Source: JANXQG01 sp963824275 (GTDB lineage Bacteria > Planctomycetota > Planctomycetia > Pirellulales > Thermoguttaceae). Taken from it: a stretch of DNA of 64,000 bases. Below are positions 9,067 to 17,606 of this stretch, piece after piece; position 1 is the first letter of the stretch; every line of letters starts with the position of its first letter. The notes beneath the pieces were generated by a model. The model did not search any database, had not been told where the DNA came from, and worked only from the letters and a program-made list of their open reading frames with translations. The stretch lies in the NCBI GenBank assembly GCA_963824275.1, contig CAWGOT010000006.1:1302001-1366000 (forward strand). The letters run 5' to 3'. Position numbers and translations under genes: made by a program.

Positions 9067-9278
9067 TAAATGACGTAGCTGCCAACGCAGAAGCTGCGCA
9101 GGTTTGGTGCCAGTTCCGGGCGCAATTGACCAAGTAGCGGCTGTGCGGCGAGCAAACGCAACCTCTGCTTGAGGTTGTCGATCAGCCGATCGGCCGCGAC
9201 GCGATTTTGGCTAGCCACGTACTTGTAGATCGACGCGAGATCGTCCTTAGCGTCGACGTCCAGGCGGTATCGCTTCAT
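8928..9278 (-). pseudogene. ParE/RelE-family toxin, C-terminus replaced
   Basis: The first 85 residues (MKRYRLDVDAKDDLASIYKY, LLAAQPLLGQLRPELAPNLR, YVIYYRPARGGVEIARAI) are a ParE-type RelE-superfamily toxin. The normal final residues after GGVEIARVIHG-like sequence are missing. The frame instead runs on for about 31 residues through the antisense of the broken NHL gene. ParE toxins poison DNA gyrase, and whether this chimera is active cannot be told. It overlaps the antitoxin stop by four bases, as intact parDE pairs do. Confidence 0.75.
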
Positions 9279-9553
9279 TGCGATTCCCGTCCGGCTGGCC
9301 CTTGCGATTGACCTTGCGTTTTGATTTCCTCAAAGAGCGCATCGAGCCCCGCGTCGTCAAATTCCGTGCCTTCACCTCGATCGAATCGTCCCAACGCCGG
9401 TTGAATCTCGCGGCGCAGATCCTCGATCCGGCGTTCGCGCTCCCGCAGTAGCCCGAGGGCCGTTCCCACGACATCCGCCTCGCTCTTGTAGCTGCCGCGG
9501 CCGACGACGCTATCTACAAACTGCTGGAATTCCAAGGGGATTTCGACGGTCAT
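9275..9553 (-). CDS. ParD-like antitoxin
   Basis: 92 residues beginning MTVEIPLEFQQFVDSVVGRG, then YKSEADVVGTALGLLRERER, a ribbon-helix-helix DNA-binding N-terminus of ParD/CC2985 type. The acidic tail TEFDDAGLDALFEEIKTQ would bind the toxin. The ATG at 9553 lies about ten bases after GGAGG. The stop overlaps the ParE-like start (ATGA). The pair normally autoregulates its own promoter. Confidence 0.8.
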   Translation of the reverse strand: MTVEIPLEFQQFVDSVVGRGSYKSEADVVGTALGLLRERERRIEDLRREIQPALGRFDRGEGTEFDDAGLDALFEEIKTQGQSQGPAGRESQ

Positions 9554-9679
9554 AGCATGCTTCCTCCACTGATTAAATAATAGCATCCCGGGCGGGTCAC
9601 GGTCAACACCCCTTTCCAGCGGCCATTGGCGACAAAGCGCCGCCGCGATGTGGTATACTGACGGTTTGGGAAGCGACGA

Positions 9680-11275
9680 GTGGGACCTGCAACTTCTATC
9701 CTTGAAACCGGCCAAGCGCGACGTGCCCACATGGTGGGCATCGGCGGTTCCGGCATGCGGGCCTTGGCACGTGTCTTGCTCGACAAGAGCTGGCGGCTGA
9801 GCGGCTCGGACATTTCCATCGGCGACGACGACCCGCTTGCCACGGCAGGCGTCTGCTGTTTTCGGGACATGCCACCCAACACGTGAGCCCGGATGTCGAG
9901 TGCGTGATCCATAGCAGCGCCATTCCAGCCGACAATCCTGAACTGCTTCGAGCCGCAGAACTCGGTATTCCGATCCTGAGCTATGCCGAATTACTCGGCG
10001 CGCTGATGGAAGGGAAAAGAGGCCTGGCGGTCGCCGGAACGCACGGCAAGTCGACCACTACAGCAATGGCCGCTCAAATTCTTGTGGCAGCCGACTGCGA
10101 TCCTACGGTAGTCTGCGGCGCGGCACGCGCGACGGAGGGGACGGCGGCCGGGCGGGCAAAGGAAAGACGGTCCTGGTGGAGGCTTGCGAATTTCGCCAGA
10201 ATTTCTTGTATCTTCGCCCCGCACATGCAGTGATCCTGAATATTGAGCCTGACCACTTCGATTGCTACCGCACCCAGGAGGCGCTCGAATCGGCGTTTGC
10301 CACTTTTGCGGGCCTGCTGCCGGCGGACGGCCGATTGATCGTGCCCTCTGGCGATGCGGTTGTCGCGCGTGTCGTGGCCTCGGCTGGCTGCCGGATCGAG
10401 ACGTTTGGGATGCTGCCTAATCCCTGCGTCCCACCAGCATGCCTACCCGCCGACCCGGACCCAGAGTACTGGGTGCCCCCCGGGTGCCCTGGCGTGAAGG
10501 CATGCCAGCCAGACGTGGTGCCCGGCGTGAAGGCATGCCACCCTGCGCGCTCTCCGCTCCCCGCTCCCTGCTCCCCGCCTCCCACCCCCGACTGGGTGGC
10601 TTCCAAAGTTGAGGGCCGCCAAGGACAATATGGCTTCGATCTCATTCACGACGACCAAAACCTGGGCCGGATCGAGCTTTCCGTCCCGGGCCGGCATAAT
10701 GTCCTGAATGCTCTGGCCGCTGCCGCGCTCGCGGCCGGCTGCGGGGTGCCGGCAGAAAAAATCGTTAGCGGACTTTCACGATTCCGCGGTTTGCGCCGCC
10801 GCTTGGAACCACTCGGAATGGCGGGCGGAGTCACGTTTTGGGACGATTACGCCCACCACCCCACGGAAATCCGCACGACGCTGCAGACCATGCGCGAAGT
10901 TGCGGCGGCCACGAGTACGTGGTGCCCGGCTCGGATTTGGTGCCTGTTCCAACCCCACCAGGCGTTGCGAACGGCACGTCTACTGGACGAACTGGCCTCC
11001 AGCCTGCAAAATGCCGAGAGGGTGTTGATAGCCGACATCTTTCGCGCTCGAGAGGGCCCCCCCAGGCTGGCGAGGTTACGGCCGCCGATCTGGCCGCACG
11101 CACCAGGGCCCTGGGGCAAGATGTGCCGGGCTTGCACGCCCCCGGGGATATCCAACAGTTTCTCAAGACGCACTTGACTCCGGGCGATATTTTGGTCGTC
11201 ATGGGGGCGGGCGATATCGGAAGGATTGGTTATGGTCTCATGGACTGGTTTCGAGAACATCGTGCGGCAGGGTGA
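9680..11275 (+). CDS. murC: UDP-N-acetylmuramate--L-alanine ligase MurC (three frameshifts and an insertion)
   Basis: Cytoplasmic peptidoglycan-precursor ligase adding L-Ala to UDP-MurNAc with ATP. Segments in four frame stretches together make a complete enzyme: Rossmann start HMVGIGGSGMRALARVLLD, ATP loop GLAVAGTHGKSTTTAM, LNIEPDHFDCY, RHNVLNALAAAA, WDDYAHHPTEI, then AGEVTAADLAARTRALG and ending YGLMDWFREH. Three one-base losses, near 9875, 10140 and in a seven-C run near 11055, account for the breaks. Between 10411 and 10590 an in-frame 180-base proline-rich insert with repeats interrupts the central domain. The GTG at 9680 is a tentative start. It overlaps murB, as in a dcw-type cluster. 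Confidence 0.82.
10411..10590. repeat. Low-complexity insert inside murC
   Basis: 180 bases, exactly 60 codons, between residues matching ...IETFG and DWVASKVEG of MurC. It contains a 17-bp direct repeat GGCGTGAAGGCATGCCA (10491-10507 and 10524-10540) and a run of CTCCCCGC-like units. Composition resembles intergenic repeats elsewhere in the window and not MurC. Confidence 0.7.
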
Positions 11276-12110
11276 ACCCCTGGCCATGCACACCTGGTTC
11301 CAATTGGGCGGGCCGGCGGAATACTTCGCCGAACCGGAAAATCCCGATCAGTTGATCGCCCTGCTCCAACGCAGCCAGGAACAAGGCGTCGAGGTCCGCG
11401 TGCTGGGGCAGGGCTCGAATGTCCTGATCCGCGATGAGGGCGTGCGGGGTCTGATCGTACGGCTCACCGCGCTGGAGTTCGGCCGGATCGAGATCGACGG
11501 CCAGCGGGTCACCGTGGGCGGCGGCGCGAACCTCGGTCGCCTGGTGACGACGGCCGTTCACCGCGGCCTGGCCGGAATGGAAATGCTCGTCGGCATCCCC
11601 GGCACCGTCGGCGGGGCCCTGCACGGCAACACCGGCACACACGGTGGCGACATCGGGCAGTGGACCGCGTCGGCCACGATGATCACCGCGGCCGGCGAGA
11701 CGATCGAGCGCTCGCGCGACGACCTGGTCTTCGGCTACCGCGAAAGCAGCCTCGACGAGACGGTCATCCTCTCCGCCACGCTCGTGCTGGAAGAAGACGA
11801 TCCCCGCGAGCTGGCCAAACGGATGCAGAAGCAGTGGATCATCAAGCGGGCCAACCAGCCGATGGGACACCAGTGCGCCGGCTGCATCTTCAAGAACCCC
11901 CGCGGGGCCAGCGCGGGCGAGTTGATCGAGATGTCCGGCCTGAAGGGCACCCGCATCGGCGGGGCGGTCGTCAGCGAGCGGCACGCGAATTTCATTGTCG
12001 CCGAACCCGATTGCACCAGCCAGGACGTGCTGCGCTTGATCGACCTGGTCCGCAGTCAGGTCAACGACCGGATGGGCGTGCGGCTGGAACTGGAAGTCGA
12101 GATCTGGTGA
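11232..12110 (+). CDS. murB: UDP-N-acetylenolpyruvoylglucosamine reductase MurB
   Basis: 292 residues and intact. FAD-binding segments are TWFQLGGPAEYFAEP, VLGQGSNVLIRDEGVRG and MLVGIPGTVGGALHGNTG. The active-site region is CAGCIFKNPRG, where many homologues have SAGSVFKNP. The catalytic Ser position is therefore Cys, as seen in some type-II MurB enzymes. The C-terminal SERHANFIVA is also typical. The enzyme reduces the enolpyruvyl group to give UDP-MurNAc using NADPH. The ATG at 11232 lies inside the end of murC (44-base overlap), so translation is probably coupled. Confidence 0.95.
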   Translation: MVSWTGFENIVRQGEPLAMHTWFQLGGPAEYFAEPENPDQLIALLQRSQEQGVEVRVLGQGSNVLIRDEGVRGLIVRLTALEFGRIEIDGQRVTVGGGANLGRLVTTAVHRGLAGMEMLVGIPGTVGGALHGNTGTHGGDIGQWTASATMITAAGETIERSRDDLVFGYRESSLDETVILSATLVLEEDDPRELAKRMQKQWIIKRANQPMGHQCAGCIFKNPRGASAGELIEMSGLKGTRIGGAVVSERHANFIVAEPDCTSQDVLRLIDLVRSQVNDRMGVRLELEVEIW

Positions 12111-12114
12111 ACGG

Positions 12115-13015
12115 ATGAACGCAGCCAAAAAGAAGAGTCCCGTAGCGATCGTGCCGCCCTGGTTGCGGCACACAGTCGCACTGTTGTTCGGCCCGGGCCG
12201 CACCGTCACGCTGGCCGCGCTGGTAGTGACCGGTTTCAGCGGTGGCGCGTGGGCCGTCTGGCGGCACGTCGAGAAGCACGTGGAGAATTCCCGCGAATAC
12301 CTGGTGAGCGTCGAGCAGATCACGATCACGCCGCAGCCCGAATGGGTCCGCAGCGACGTTCGTGCCGAGGCCTTCCGCACGGCCAGCCAGCCCGATCGGC
12401 CCCTTTCCAGTCTCGACGACGGCCTGGTGCAAACGATTCACAGCGGCCTTCAAGCTTCACCCCTGGGTCGCCAAGGCAACGGTCACGAAGCGCGCTGGCG
12501 GCAGGGTGAATGTCGACATTGTTTATCGCCGGCCGGTCTGCATGGTGGAAGTTGCCAACGGTTCAACGGTCGATCTGCTGCCCGTCGACGGCGAAGGCGT
12601 ATGGCTTCCAGGCGAGGACTTTTCGCAAAAGCAGAAAGAGTCTTACCCCTGCCTGGCAGGCATCGATCGCCGGCCGATCCAGCCCGTGGGACATCCCTGG
12701 GGCGATGCCCGCGTGGTCGATGGTGCAGCGATTGCCGCGGCGCTCTTGCCCTCCTGGCAGCAACTCAAGCTCTATCGCATTCAGCCGGCGGCGCAGGCGC
12801 GTCGCCCGGTGATCGAGGACCGACGTATGAACTTTACACACGCGCGGGCACGCGGATCACCTGGGGCTGTGGAAGCGGAGGCCCGGCATCGGGCGAACCG
12901 TCCGCGGAAGAGAAGGTAGCCCGGCTCGATGCAGTACGCGGCGGCCCATGGGAGTCTCGACGGAGCGCCGCTGGATGTCCGCAGGATCCCGCCGGCTGGA
13001 GCGGCAAAACCGTAG
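12115..13015 (+). CDS. ftsQ: FtsQ/DivIB-like cell division protein (three frameshifts)
   Basis: It begins four bases after murB. N-terminal cytosolic stretch, one membrane span (TVTLAALVVTGFSGGAWAVW), then a POTRA-like region (LVSVEQITITPQPEWVRSDV) and, in a shifted frame, FKLHPWVAKATVTKRAGG, VDIVYRRPVCMVEV and VDGEGVWLPGEDF, the pattern of FtsQ periplasmic domains. Two more shifts near 12825 and 12930 restore YELYTRAGTRITWG and QYAAAHGSLDGAPLDVR, ending at the TAG at 13013-13015. FtsQ-type proteins scaffold the divisome in the periplasm. Planctomycetes lack FtsZ, so retention beside murC-murB is informative. Confidence 0.72.
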
Positions 13016-13017
13016 AT

Positions 13018-13115
13018 GTAGGGTGGGACAAGCTCGCGTAGCGAGCGCCGGCCCACCAACCCAACACGCATGCTCGGTGGGCCGGCATCGCAAGCTCGCT
13101 GGTCCCACCCTACAA
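13018..13115. repeat. Intergenic inverted repeat of the GTAGGGTGGGAC type
   Basis: Left arm 13018-13058 (TGTAGGGTGGGAC...GCCGGCCCACC) and right arm 13077-13115 (GGTGGGCCGGC...GTCCCACCCTACA) form a long imperfect hairpin. It begins three bases after the ftsQ stop. It resembles a widespread bacterial intergenic palindrome. No promoter or gene is seen from here to 13143. Confidence 0.75.
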
Positions 13116-13143
13116 ATGCTACAACACCTGGAACCGTGTGAAC

Positions 13144-13356
13144 CTACGTGGGAGTCTTGGCATCGTGTGAAGCACTGACATCCGCGGGGGCCGCAGGCAA
13201 CGAATTCCCCGTGGTAAGTTCTTCGCGGAGAATGGGAAGGTCATCGGGGGCGTCGACGCCGATACGAACGATGCCCGGCGCAATGCGAACCACCGTGATG
13301 GAGATCTTATCCCCAATCAGGATTTTTTCCCCCGGTTTTCGCGATAACACGAGCAT
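13144..13356 (-). CDS. csrA: Carbon storage regulator CsrA
   Basis: 70 residues starting MLVLSRKPGEKILIGDKISI, with VVRIAPGIVRIGVDAPDDLP and the conserved LREEL. This is a standard CsrA/RsmA RNA-binding dimer that represses or stabilises mRNAs with GGA motifs. It is slightly longer than usual because of a C-terminal tail. It is solitary here, on the strand opposite to its neighbours. The region 13357-13685 has no recognisable gene. Confidence 0.95.
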   Translation of the reverse strand: MLVLSRKPGEKILIGDKISITVVRIAPGIVRIGVDAPDDLPILREELTTGNSLPAAPADVSASHDAKTPT

Positions 13357-13685
13357 CTGCTTCGCCCGGCGGGCACCATGTAATCATGGTCGGCCGGCGA
13401 TTCCTCCCAAAACAGTCCAAAAGGACAATTCGCGACTCCAACACACCACTATCACGATAACTCTTTTGACCGTATGTTGCAAGCACCCGCCCGAAGGTAA
13501 GATTAGAATAGCCTCAGAACTGATGTTGACGCCATGCTTTCGGGTGGGGCTGGCAAGAATTGAGGTCCTGCCTCCGAAATTTGGGGAGAATTGGCTAATT
13601 TTGGCTTGGGGCCTGGAATATCGGCGCTGAGACGATTATGATCGGCTCTAGCGTGAATTTGAGACGATTCTTGGGGAGGGATTTG

Positions 13686-14321
13686 ATGTCCGAAGCTTCC
13701 GAACTGTATGACGCAATTCTCAAGGGCAACGCCAAGAAGGCGGAGGAAATCACCAAGGCCGCGCTGGCGGCAAATGTCGAGCCGACGGAACTGGTGCAAA
13801 AATACATGATCCCGGCGATGGACGAAGCGGGCAAACGGTTCGAATGCAACGACTACTTCGTCCCCGAGCTATTGATCGCCGCCCGCGCGATGAAGATCTC
13901 CTTGGCCCTGATCACGCCGCGCCTGGCCAAGAGCGGGGCAGAACCGGCGGGCCGAGTCGTGATCGGCACCGTGCAGGGCGATCTGCACGATATCGGCAAG
14001 AACCTCGTTGCCTCCATGCTCGAAGGCGGCGGATTTCAGGTCGTTGACCTGGGCGTGAATGTCTCTCCGCAGAAATTCGTCGAGGCCGCGCAAGAGAAGG
14101 AGGGCACGATTGTCGCCCTCAGCGCCCTGCTGACCACGACGATGACGATGATGAAGACGGTGATCGACGCCTTGCGCCAGGCGGGCATCCGCGGCAAGAC
14201 CCGCGTGATGATCGGCGGCGCCCCGATCACCCAGCAATACGCCGAGGAAATCGGCGCCGACGGCTTCAGCGACAATGCCGGCGCCGCCGTGGTCCTGGCT
14301 CGAAAGTTGATGAAGAATTGA
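13686..14321 (+). CDS. Methyltransferase cognate corrinoid protein
   Basis: 211 residues. The N-terminal helical cap (MSEASELYDAILKGNAKKAE) is followed by a B12-binding Rossmann domain with the lower-ligand motif GDLHDIGKNLV (D-x-H-x-x-G, His binding cobalt) and later SALLTTTMTMM and VMIGGAPITQQYAEEIGADG. Such proteins shuttle a methyl group between a substrate methyltransferase and a second methyltransferase. The ATG at 13686 is favoured over the upstream ATG at 13638 because GGGGAGGG sits five bases before it and conservation starts there. It heads the one-carbon cluster. Confidence 0.92.
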   Translation: MSEASELYDAILKGNAKKAEEITKAALAANVEPTELVQKYMIPAMDEAGKRFECNDYFVPELLIAARAMKISLALITPRLAKSGAEPAGRVVIGTVQGDLHDIGKNLVASMLEGGGFQVVDLGVNVSPQKFVEAAQEKEGTIVALSALLTTTMTMMKTVIDALRQAGIRGKTRVMIGGAPITQQYAEEIGADGFSDNAGAAVVLARKLMKN

Positions 14322-14362
14322 CGTTTGGCGCAAGGGCGCCACCCAATCCAGGATCGGCCGCT

Positions 14363-15997
14363 ATGTCTGCCTCCCATGCCAAAGCCGGCTTTCGCGAGAT
14401 GCTAGCTGGCGATCGCTTCTGTTACGGCGCCGAGGTCGTCACCACGCGCGGAATGCTCACGGATGAACGGCCGCAGGATGTCGTCGGCCTGGCGCGCGGC
14501 CTGCTCGATGATCCGCGCATCGGCTGGATTTCGATTACCGACAATCCGGGCGGCGGACCGATGCTTCCGCCCGACTGGCTGGCCGGCAAGTTCGCCGCCT
14601 ACCCGCCCGCGGGTCGCGGCGCAAACGTCGTGATCCATCTGACCTGCAAGGACGCCAATCGCAACGGTCTGGAAACGGCCGCCTGGCGTTATGCCTCGGA
14701 AGGCTTCCAGAACATCCTGGCCCTGACCGGCGATTACCCCACCGCCGGTTTTCATGGCTTGCCCTCGCCGGTCTTCGATCTCGACTCGGCAGGGCTGATC
14801 GCCCTGTTGCGGGCGATGAACGACGGCCTGGAAGTGCCCGGTCGCGGCGGCGGGGCACCCGTTACTCCGGGTCGGGAGACTCTGGCCAAGACCGACTTCT
14901 TCATCGGCGCGGCGGTCTCGCCTTTCAAACGGCACGAGCGGGAGTTGCTGCCGCAGTATTACAAGCTCTTGCGAAAGATCCGTGCCGGCACCGGTGGGTT
15001 ATTCCGCAGTTGGGATACGACATGCGGAAGTTCCATGAAATCAAGCTGCTGCTGGCTTCACGGGGGATGGCCGAGATCCCGGTCATCGGCAACGTCTACC
15101 TGCTGGCGCGCGGCGTGGCCAGGCTCTTCAACAGCGGCAAGTTGGCCGGCTGCGTGGTCAGCGACACGCTGTTGGCGCAATGCGAAAAGTACGCTGCCGG
15201 CCCCGACAAGGGACGGGCATTCTTCCGCGAGCTGGCCGCCAAGCAACTGGCCGTCTTCCGCGGTCTGGGCTTCGCCGCCGGCTACCTGGGCGGCATCGCG
15301 AAGCTGGAGACCTTCGGCCAGATCATCGACCTGGCCGAGGGCTACGCGGCCGACGATTGGCGCGAGTTCATCAAGGAAATCCAGTTCTCGCAGCCCGACG
15401 AGTTTTCTTCTTCGAGCACGATCCCCAGACAGGCCTGGGAAGCCCCGATCGTTTCAATCCGCAATTCATCGCCTCGCTGGCTCATCCGCCGAAATCGAAA
15501 GAGGTCACGTTCAACTATCGGCTGTCGCGCTTCGTGCATGCCCTGGCCTTCACCCGCGGCCAAGGGCTTCACGGCGTGATGCAGCGGCTCTTTCGCCGTT
15601 GGGACAGGAAGCCGGGCGGGCACCAGGTCGGGCACCATGTACCCATGGTCGGGTCGGCGGGCGGCTGGTTTACTCCCTGGAAAGGGCGTCGAAGCACCTC
15701 TTGTACGGATGTCAGGACTGCGGCGATTGCAGCCTGCCGGAGTGCGCCTATCTTTGCCCTCGCTACTCGTGTTCCAAGTGCGGCCGCAACGGCCCCTGCG
15801 GCGGTTCGGCCGACGGACGCTGCGAGTTGGGCGACAAGGAGTGCCTATGGGCGCGGATTTACGAGCGGCTGAAGAGTTACGGCCAGTCGCAGACGATGCT
15901 CGACGGCCCGCTGGCGTTTCATAATGCCGAATTGGAGCGGACTTCGTCGTGGGCCAACTTCTACCTCGAGCGCGACCATACGGCGGAAAAGAAATGA
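14363..15997 (+). CDS. Methylenetetrahydrofolate reductase, MetF-MetV-like fusion (three frameshifts)
   Basis: The N-terminal TIM-barrel MetF-type part reads YGAEVVTTRGMLTDERPQDV, ISITDNPGGGP, NILALTGDYPTAGFHGLPSP and FIGAAVSPFKRHERELLPQY. It continues in the next frames with LLLASRGMAEIPVIGNVYLL, GCVVSDTLLAQCEKY and KEVTFNYRLSRFVHALAF. The C-terminus is a Cys-rich MTHFR_C (MetV) domain: GCQDCGDCSLPECAYLCPR, CSKCGRNGPCGG. One-base losses near 15000, 15405 and 15660 separate the pieces. MetV-type domains bind zinc or iron-sulfur clusters and partner MetF in acetogens. Short Gly/Pro-rich inserts occur at about 14845-14880 and 15615-15655. The enzyme would interconvert methylene-THF and methyl-THF. 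Confidence 0.82.
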   Translation: MSASHAKAGFREMLAGDRFCYGAEVVTTRGMLTDERPQDVVGLARGLLDDPRIGWISITDNPGGGPMLPPDWLAGKFAAYPPAGRGANVVIHLTCKDANRNGLETAAWRYASEGFQNILALTGDYPTAGFHGLPSPVFDLDSAGLIALLRAMNDGLEVPGRGGGAPVTPGRETLAKTDFFIGAAVSPFKRHERELLPQYYKLLRKIRAGTGGLFRSWDTTCGSSMKSSCCWLHGGWPRSRSSATSTCWRAAWPGSSTAASWPAAWSATRCWRNAKSTLPAPTRDGHSSASWPPSNWPSSAVWASPPATWAASRSWRPSARSSTWPRATRPTIGASSSRKSSSRSPTSFLLRARSPDRPGKPRSFQSAIHRLAGSSAEIERGHVQLSAVALRACPGLHPRPRASRRDAAALSPLGQEAGRAPGRAPCTHGRVGGRLVYSLERASKHLLYGCQDCGDCSLPECAYLCPRYSCSKCGRNGPCGGSADGRCELGDKECLWARIYERLKSYGQSQTMLDGPLAFHNAELERTSSWANFYLERDHTAEKK

Positions 15998-16002
15998 CGG
16001 AA

Positions 16003-16141
16003 GAAATTCCGAAATTCGAAATCCGAAATCCGAAACAAATCTTAGATCGCAAATCGCAAAACCCTTATGACCAAAACGCTTGTTTTTGAACATTCGACAT
16101 TCGATATTCGAATTTGTTTCGAATTTCGGATTTCGGATTTC
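16003..16141. repeat. Intergenic MITE-like repeat, copy 2
   Basis: Left end AATTCGAAATCCGAAATCC...GAAACAAAT and right end AATTTGTTTCG...TTTCGGATTTCGGATTT are inverted copies of each other and match the ends of the element at 1164-1309. The interior differs between copies. It fills the gap between the reductase and methyltransferase genes. Confidence 0.65.
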
Positions 16142-16182
16142 CCCCTTCCCTGCCCGCAATCCTAAGTCCTTGAGGCCATCCA

Positions 16183-17052
16183 ATGCCAATCCCCAATCTG
16201 ACCATCATCGGCGAATCGATTAACGATTCCGTACCCTCCACCAAGCAGCTTTTCGACGCGGACAATATCGCAGGGCTGCTGGAACTTGCCCGCTTTCAGG
16301 ACGAAAAGGGCGCCGCCTACATCGACGTCAACATCGGCGCCCGGCCGCCGGAGTTCATGGCCGAAATGGTCCGCAAGATCCAGTCCGTGACGGCCAAGCC
16401 GCTCTCGATCGACACGCCCGATCCGCAAATCGCCCGTGCCGGGCTGGAGGCCTACGATCCGGACCGGGCCGGCGGCCGGCGGCCGATCATCAATTCCATC
16501 AGCCCGCTGCGGATGGAGATGTTCGATCTGTACGCGATCCAGCCCTTCCGCCCCATCCTCTTGGTTTCCGAGCAGGTGGTCGACGGCGAGTCGAAGCCAT
16601 GCCGCACGGCGGAAGAGACGCACTGTACGGCCCAGCGGATCGTGAAGGCTTTCCAGGACCGCTGCCCCGGCGCGGGCAACGACGATTGCATCATCGATCC
16701 CGGCATCGCCCCCATCGGCAGCGACACGGAGGGCAACCTCCATCGCCTGATCGGCGCCCTGGGGTTGATCCATGCCGATCCGGCCTTTGCGGGCGTGCAT
16801 GCCTCCGTGGGACTGAGCAACTTCACCGTCATGCTGCCTGCCAAGCGGGCCAACGGCGAGCCGGTCAAAGGCCCCTTGGAAAGCGCGTTTCTGACCAAGG
16901 CCATGCCGCTGGGACTGGACATGGTCATCGGTTCGGTCAAGCGGAACTACGAACTCCTGCCGCCCGAACATCCGGCCATGCAGTGTATCGAAGAGTGCCT
17001 GAAGCTGGAGGGATTCGACGTGCTGATGCGGGTCCGGGAGTTTTACGCGTAG
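16183..17052 (+). CDS. Methyltetrahydrofolate:corrinoid methyltransferase (pterin-binding, AcsE/MetH-like)
   Basis: 289 residues forming a DHPS-like TIM barrel. Key segments are LTIIGESINDSVPSTKQLF, GAAYIDVNIGARPPEF, KPLSIDTPDPQIARAGLEAY, PIINSISPLRMEMFDL and DDCIIDPGIAPIGSD, matching the pterin-binding pattern of the AcsE/MtgA/MetH methyl-THF domain. It would move a methyl group between tetrahydrofolate and the B12 protein encoded at 13686. It is intact. Direction (methyl-THF formation or use) cannot be told from sequence. Confidence 0.88.
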   Translation: MPIPNLTIIGESINDSVPSTKQLFDADNIAGLLELARFQDEKGAAYIDVNIGARPPEFMAEMVRKIQSVTAKPLSIDTPDPQIARAGLEAYDPDRAGGRRPIINSISPLRMEMFDLYAIQPFRPILLVSEQVVDGESKPCRTAEETHCTAQRIVKAFQDRCPGAGNDDCIIDPGIAPIGSDTEGNLHRLIGALGLIHADPAFAGVHASVGLSNFTVMLPAKRANGEPVKGPLESAFLTKAMPLGLDMVIGSVKRNYELLPPEHPAMQCIEECLKLEGFDVLMRVREFYA

Positions 17053-17083
17053 CAGAACGCGCCGATTAAGGATAGAATAGATA

Positions 17084-17449
17084 ATGGACCTGCTCAACGT
17101 GGACCCCGCAACACTGCGTTTGCCGCCGTCCCGGGCATCCGGCGCTGACGCTGTGAAGCTTTACCGGCAGATCGCCATGATAAGTTCCGAACGACACGAA
17201 GCGTTACGCCTCTTCTCCGAGATTGCCGAATTAGTCCCAGAGGTGCGGTTGGGCCAGCTTATGGCAAACCTGTCCTACATGGCCCGCGGCCTGACGAACG
17301 AATCGATCTGGGACATGGAAGACGACGAATTGCTCACGGTCGCACAGAAGCACTTGGAGGAGTGGCGCGCACGGCGTAAATCGCCGATTTCGCCCCCGGT
17401 CGGGCTTGACGTGGCTCCCGTTTCGTTGCGCGAAGTGTCCAATCCTTGA
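17084..17449 (+). CDS. Conserved hypothetical protein in the one-carbon cluster
   Basis: 121 residues, soluble and mostly helical (MDLLNVDPATLRLPPSRASG, then LSYMARGLTNESIWDMEDDE, LLTVAQKHLEEWRARR). It lies 31 bases after the methyltransferase and before fhs on the same strand. No cofactor motif or membrane segment is visible, and I do not recognise the family. The acidic middle and the absence of frameshifts support a real small gene. Confidence 0.6.
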   Translation: MDLLNVDPATLRLPPSRASGADAVKLYRQIAMISSERHEALRLFSEIAELVPEVRLGQLMANLSYMARGLTNESIWDMEDDELLTVAQKHLEEWRARRKSPISPPVGLDVAPVSLREVSNP

Positions 17450-17606
17450 GATATCAAGTTGGCTTATGACCTATATCTCAAAGCGTGCGTGAAGCCTATG
17501 CCTCGTCGTCCAATCGGTATCAAAGATAGGCAAAAGTGTGTCCCTGAGCTGCTCCCTGGGCTGTCATAGCGCACCCCTTCGGGGCTGTTATCACCAAAGG
17601 ATCATC

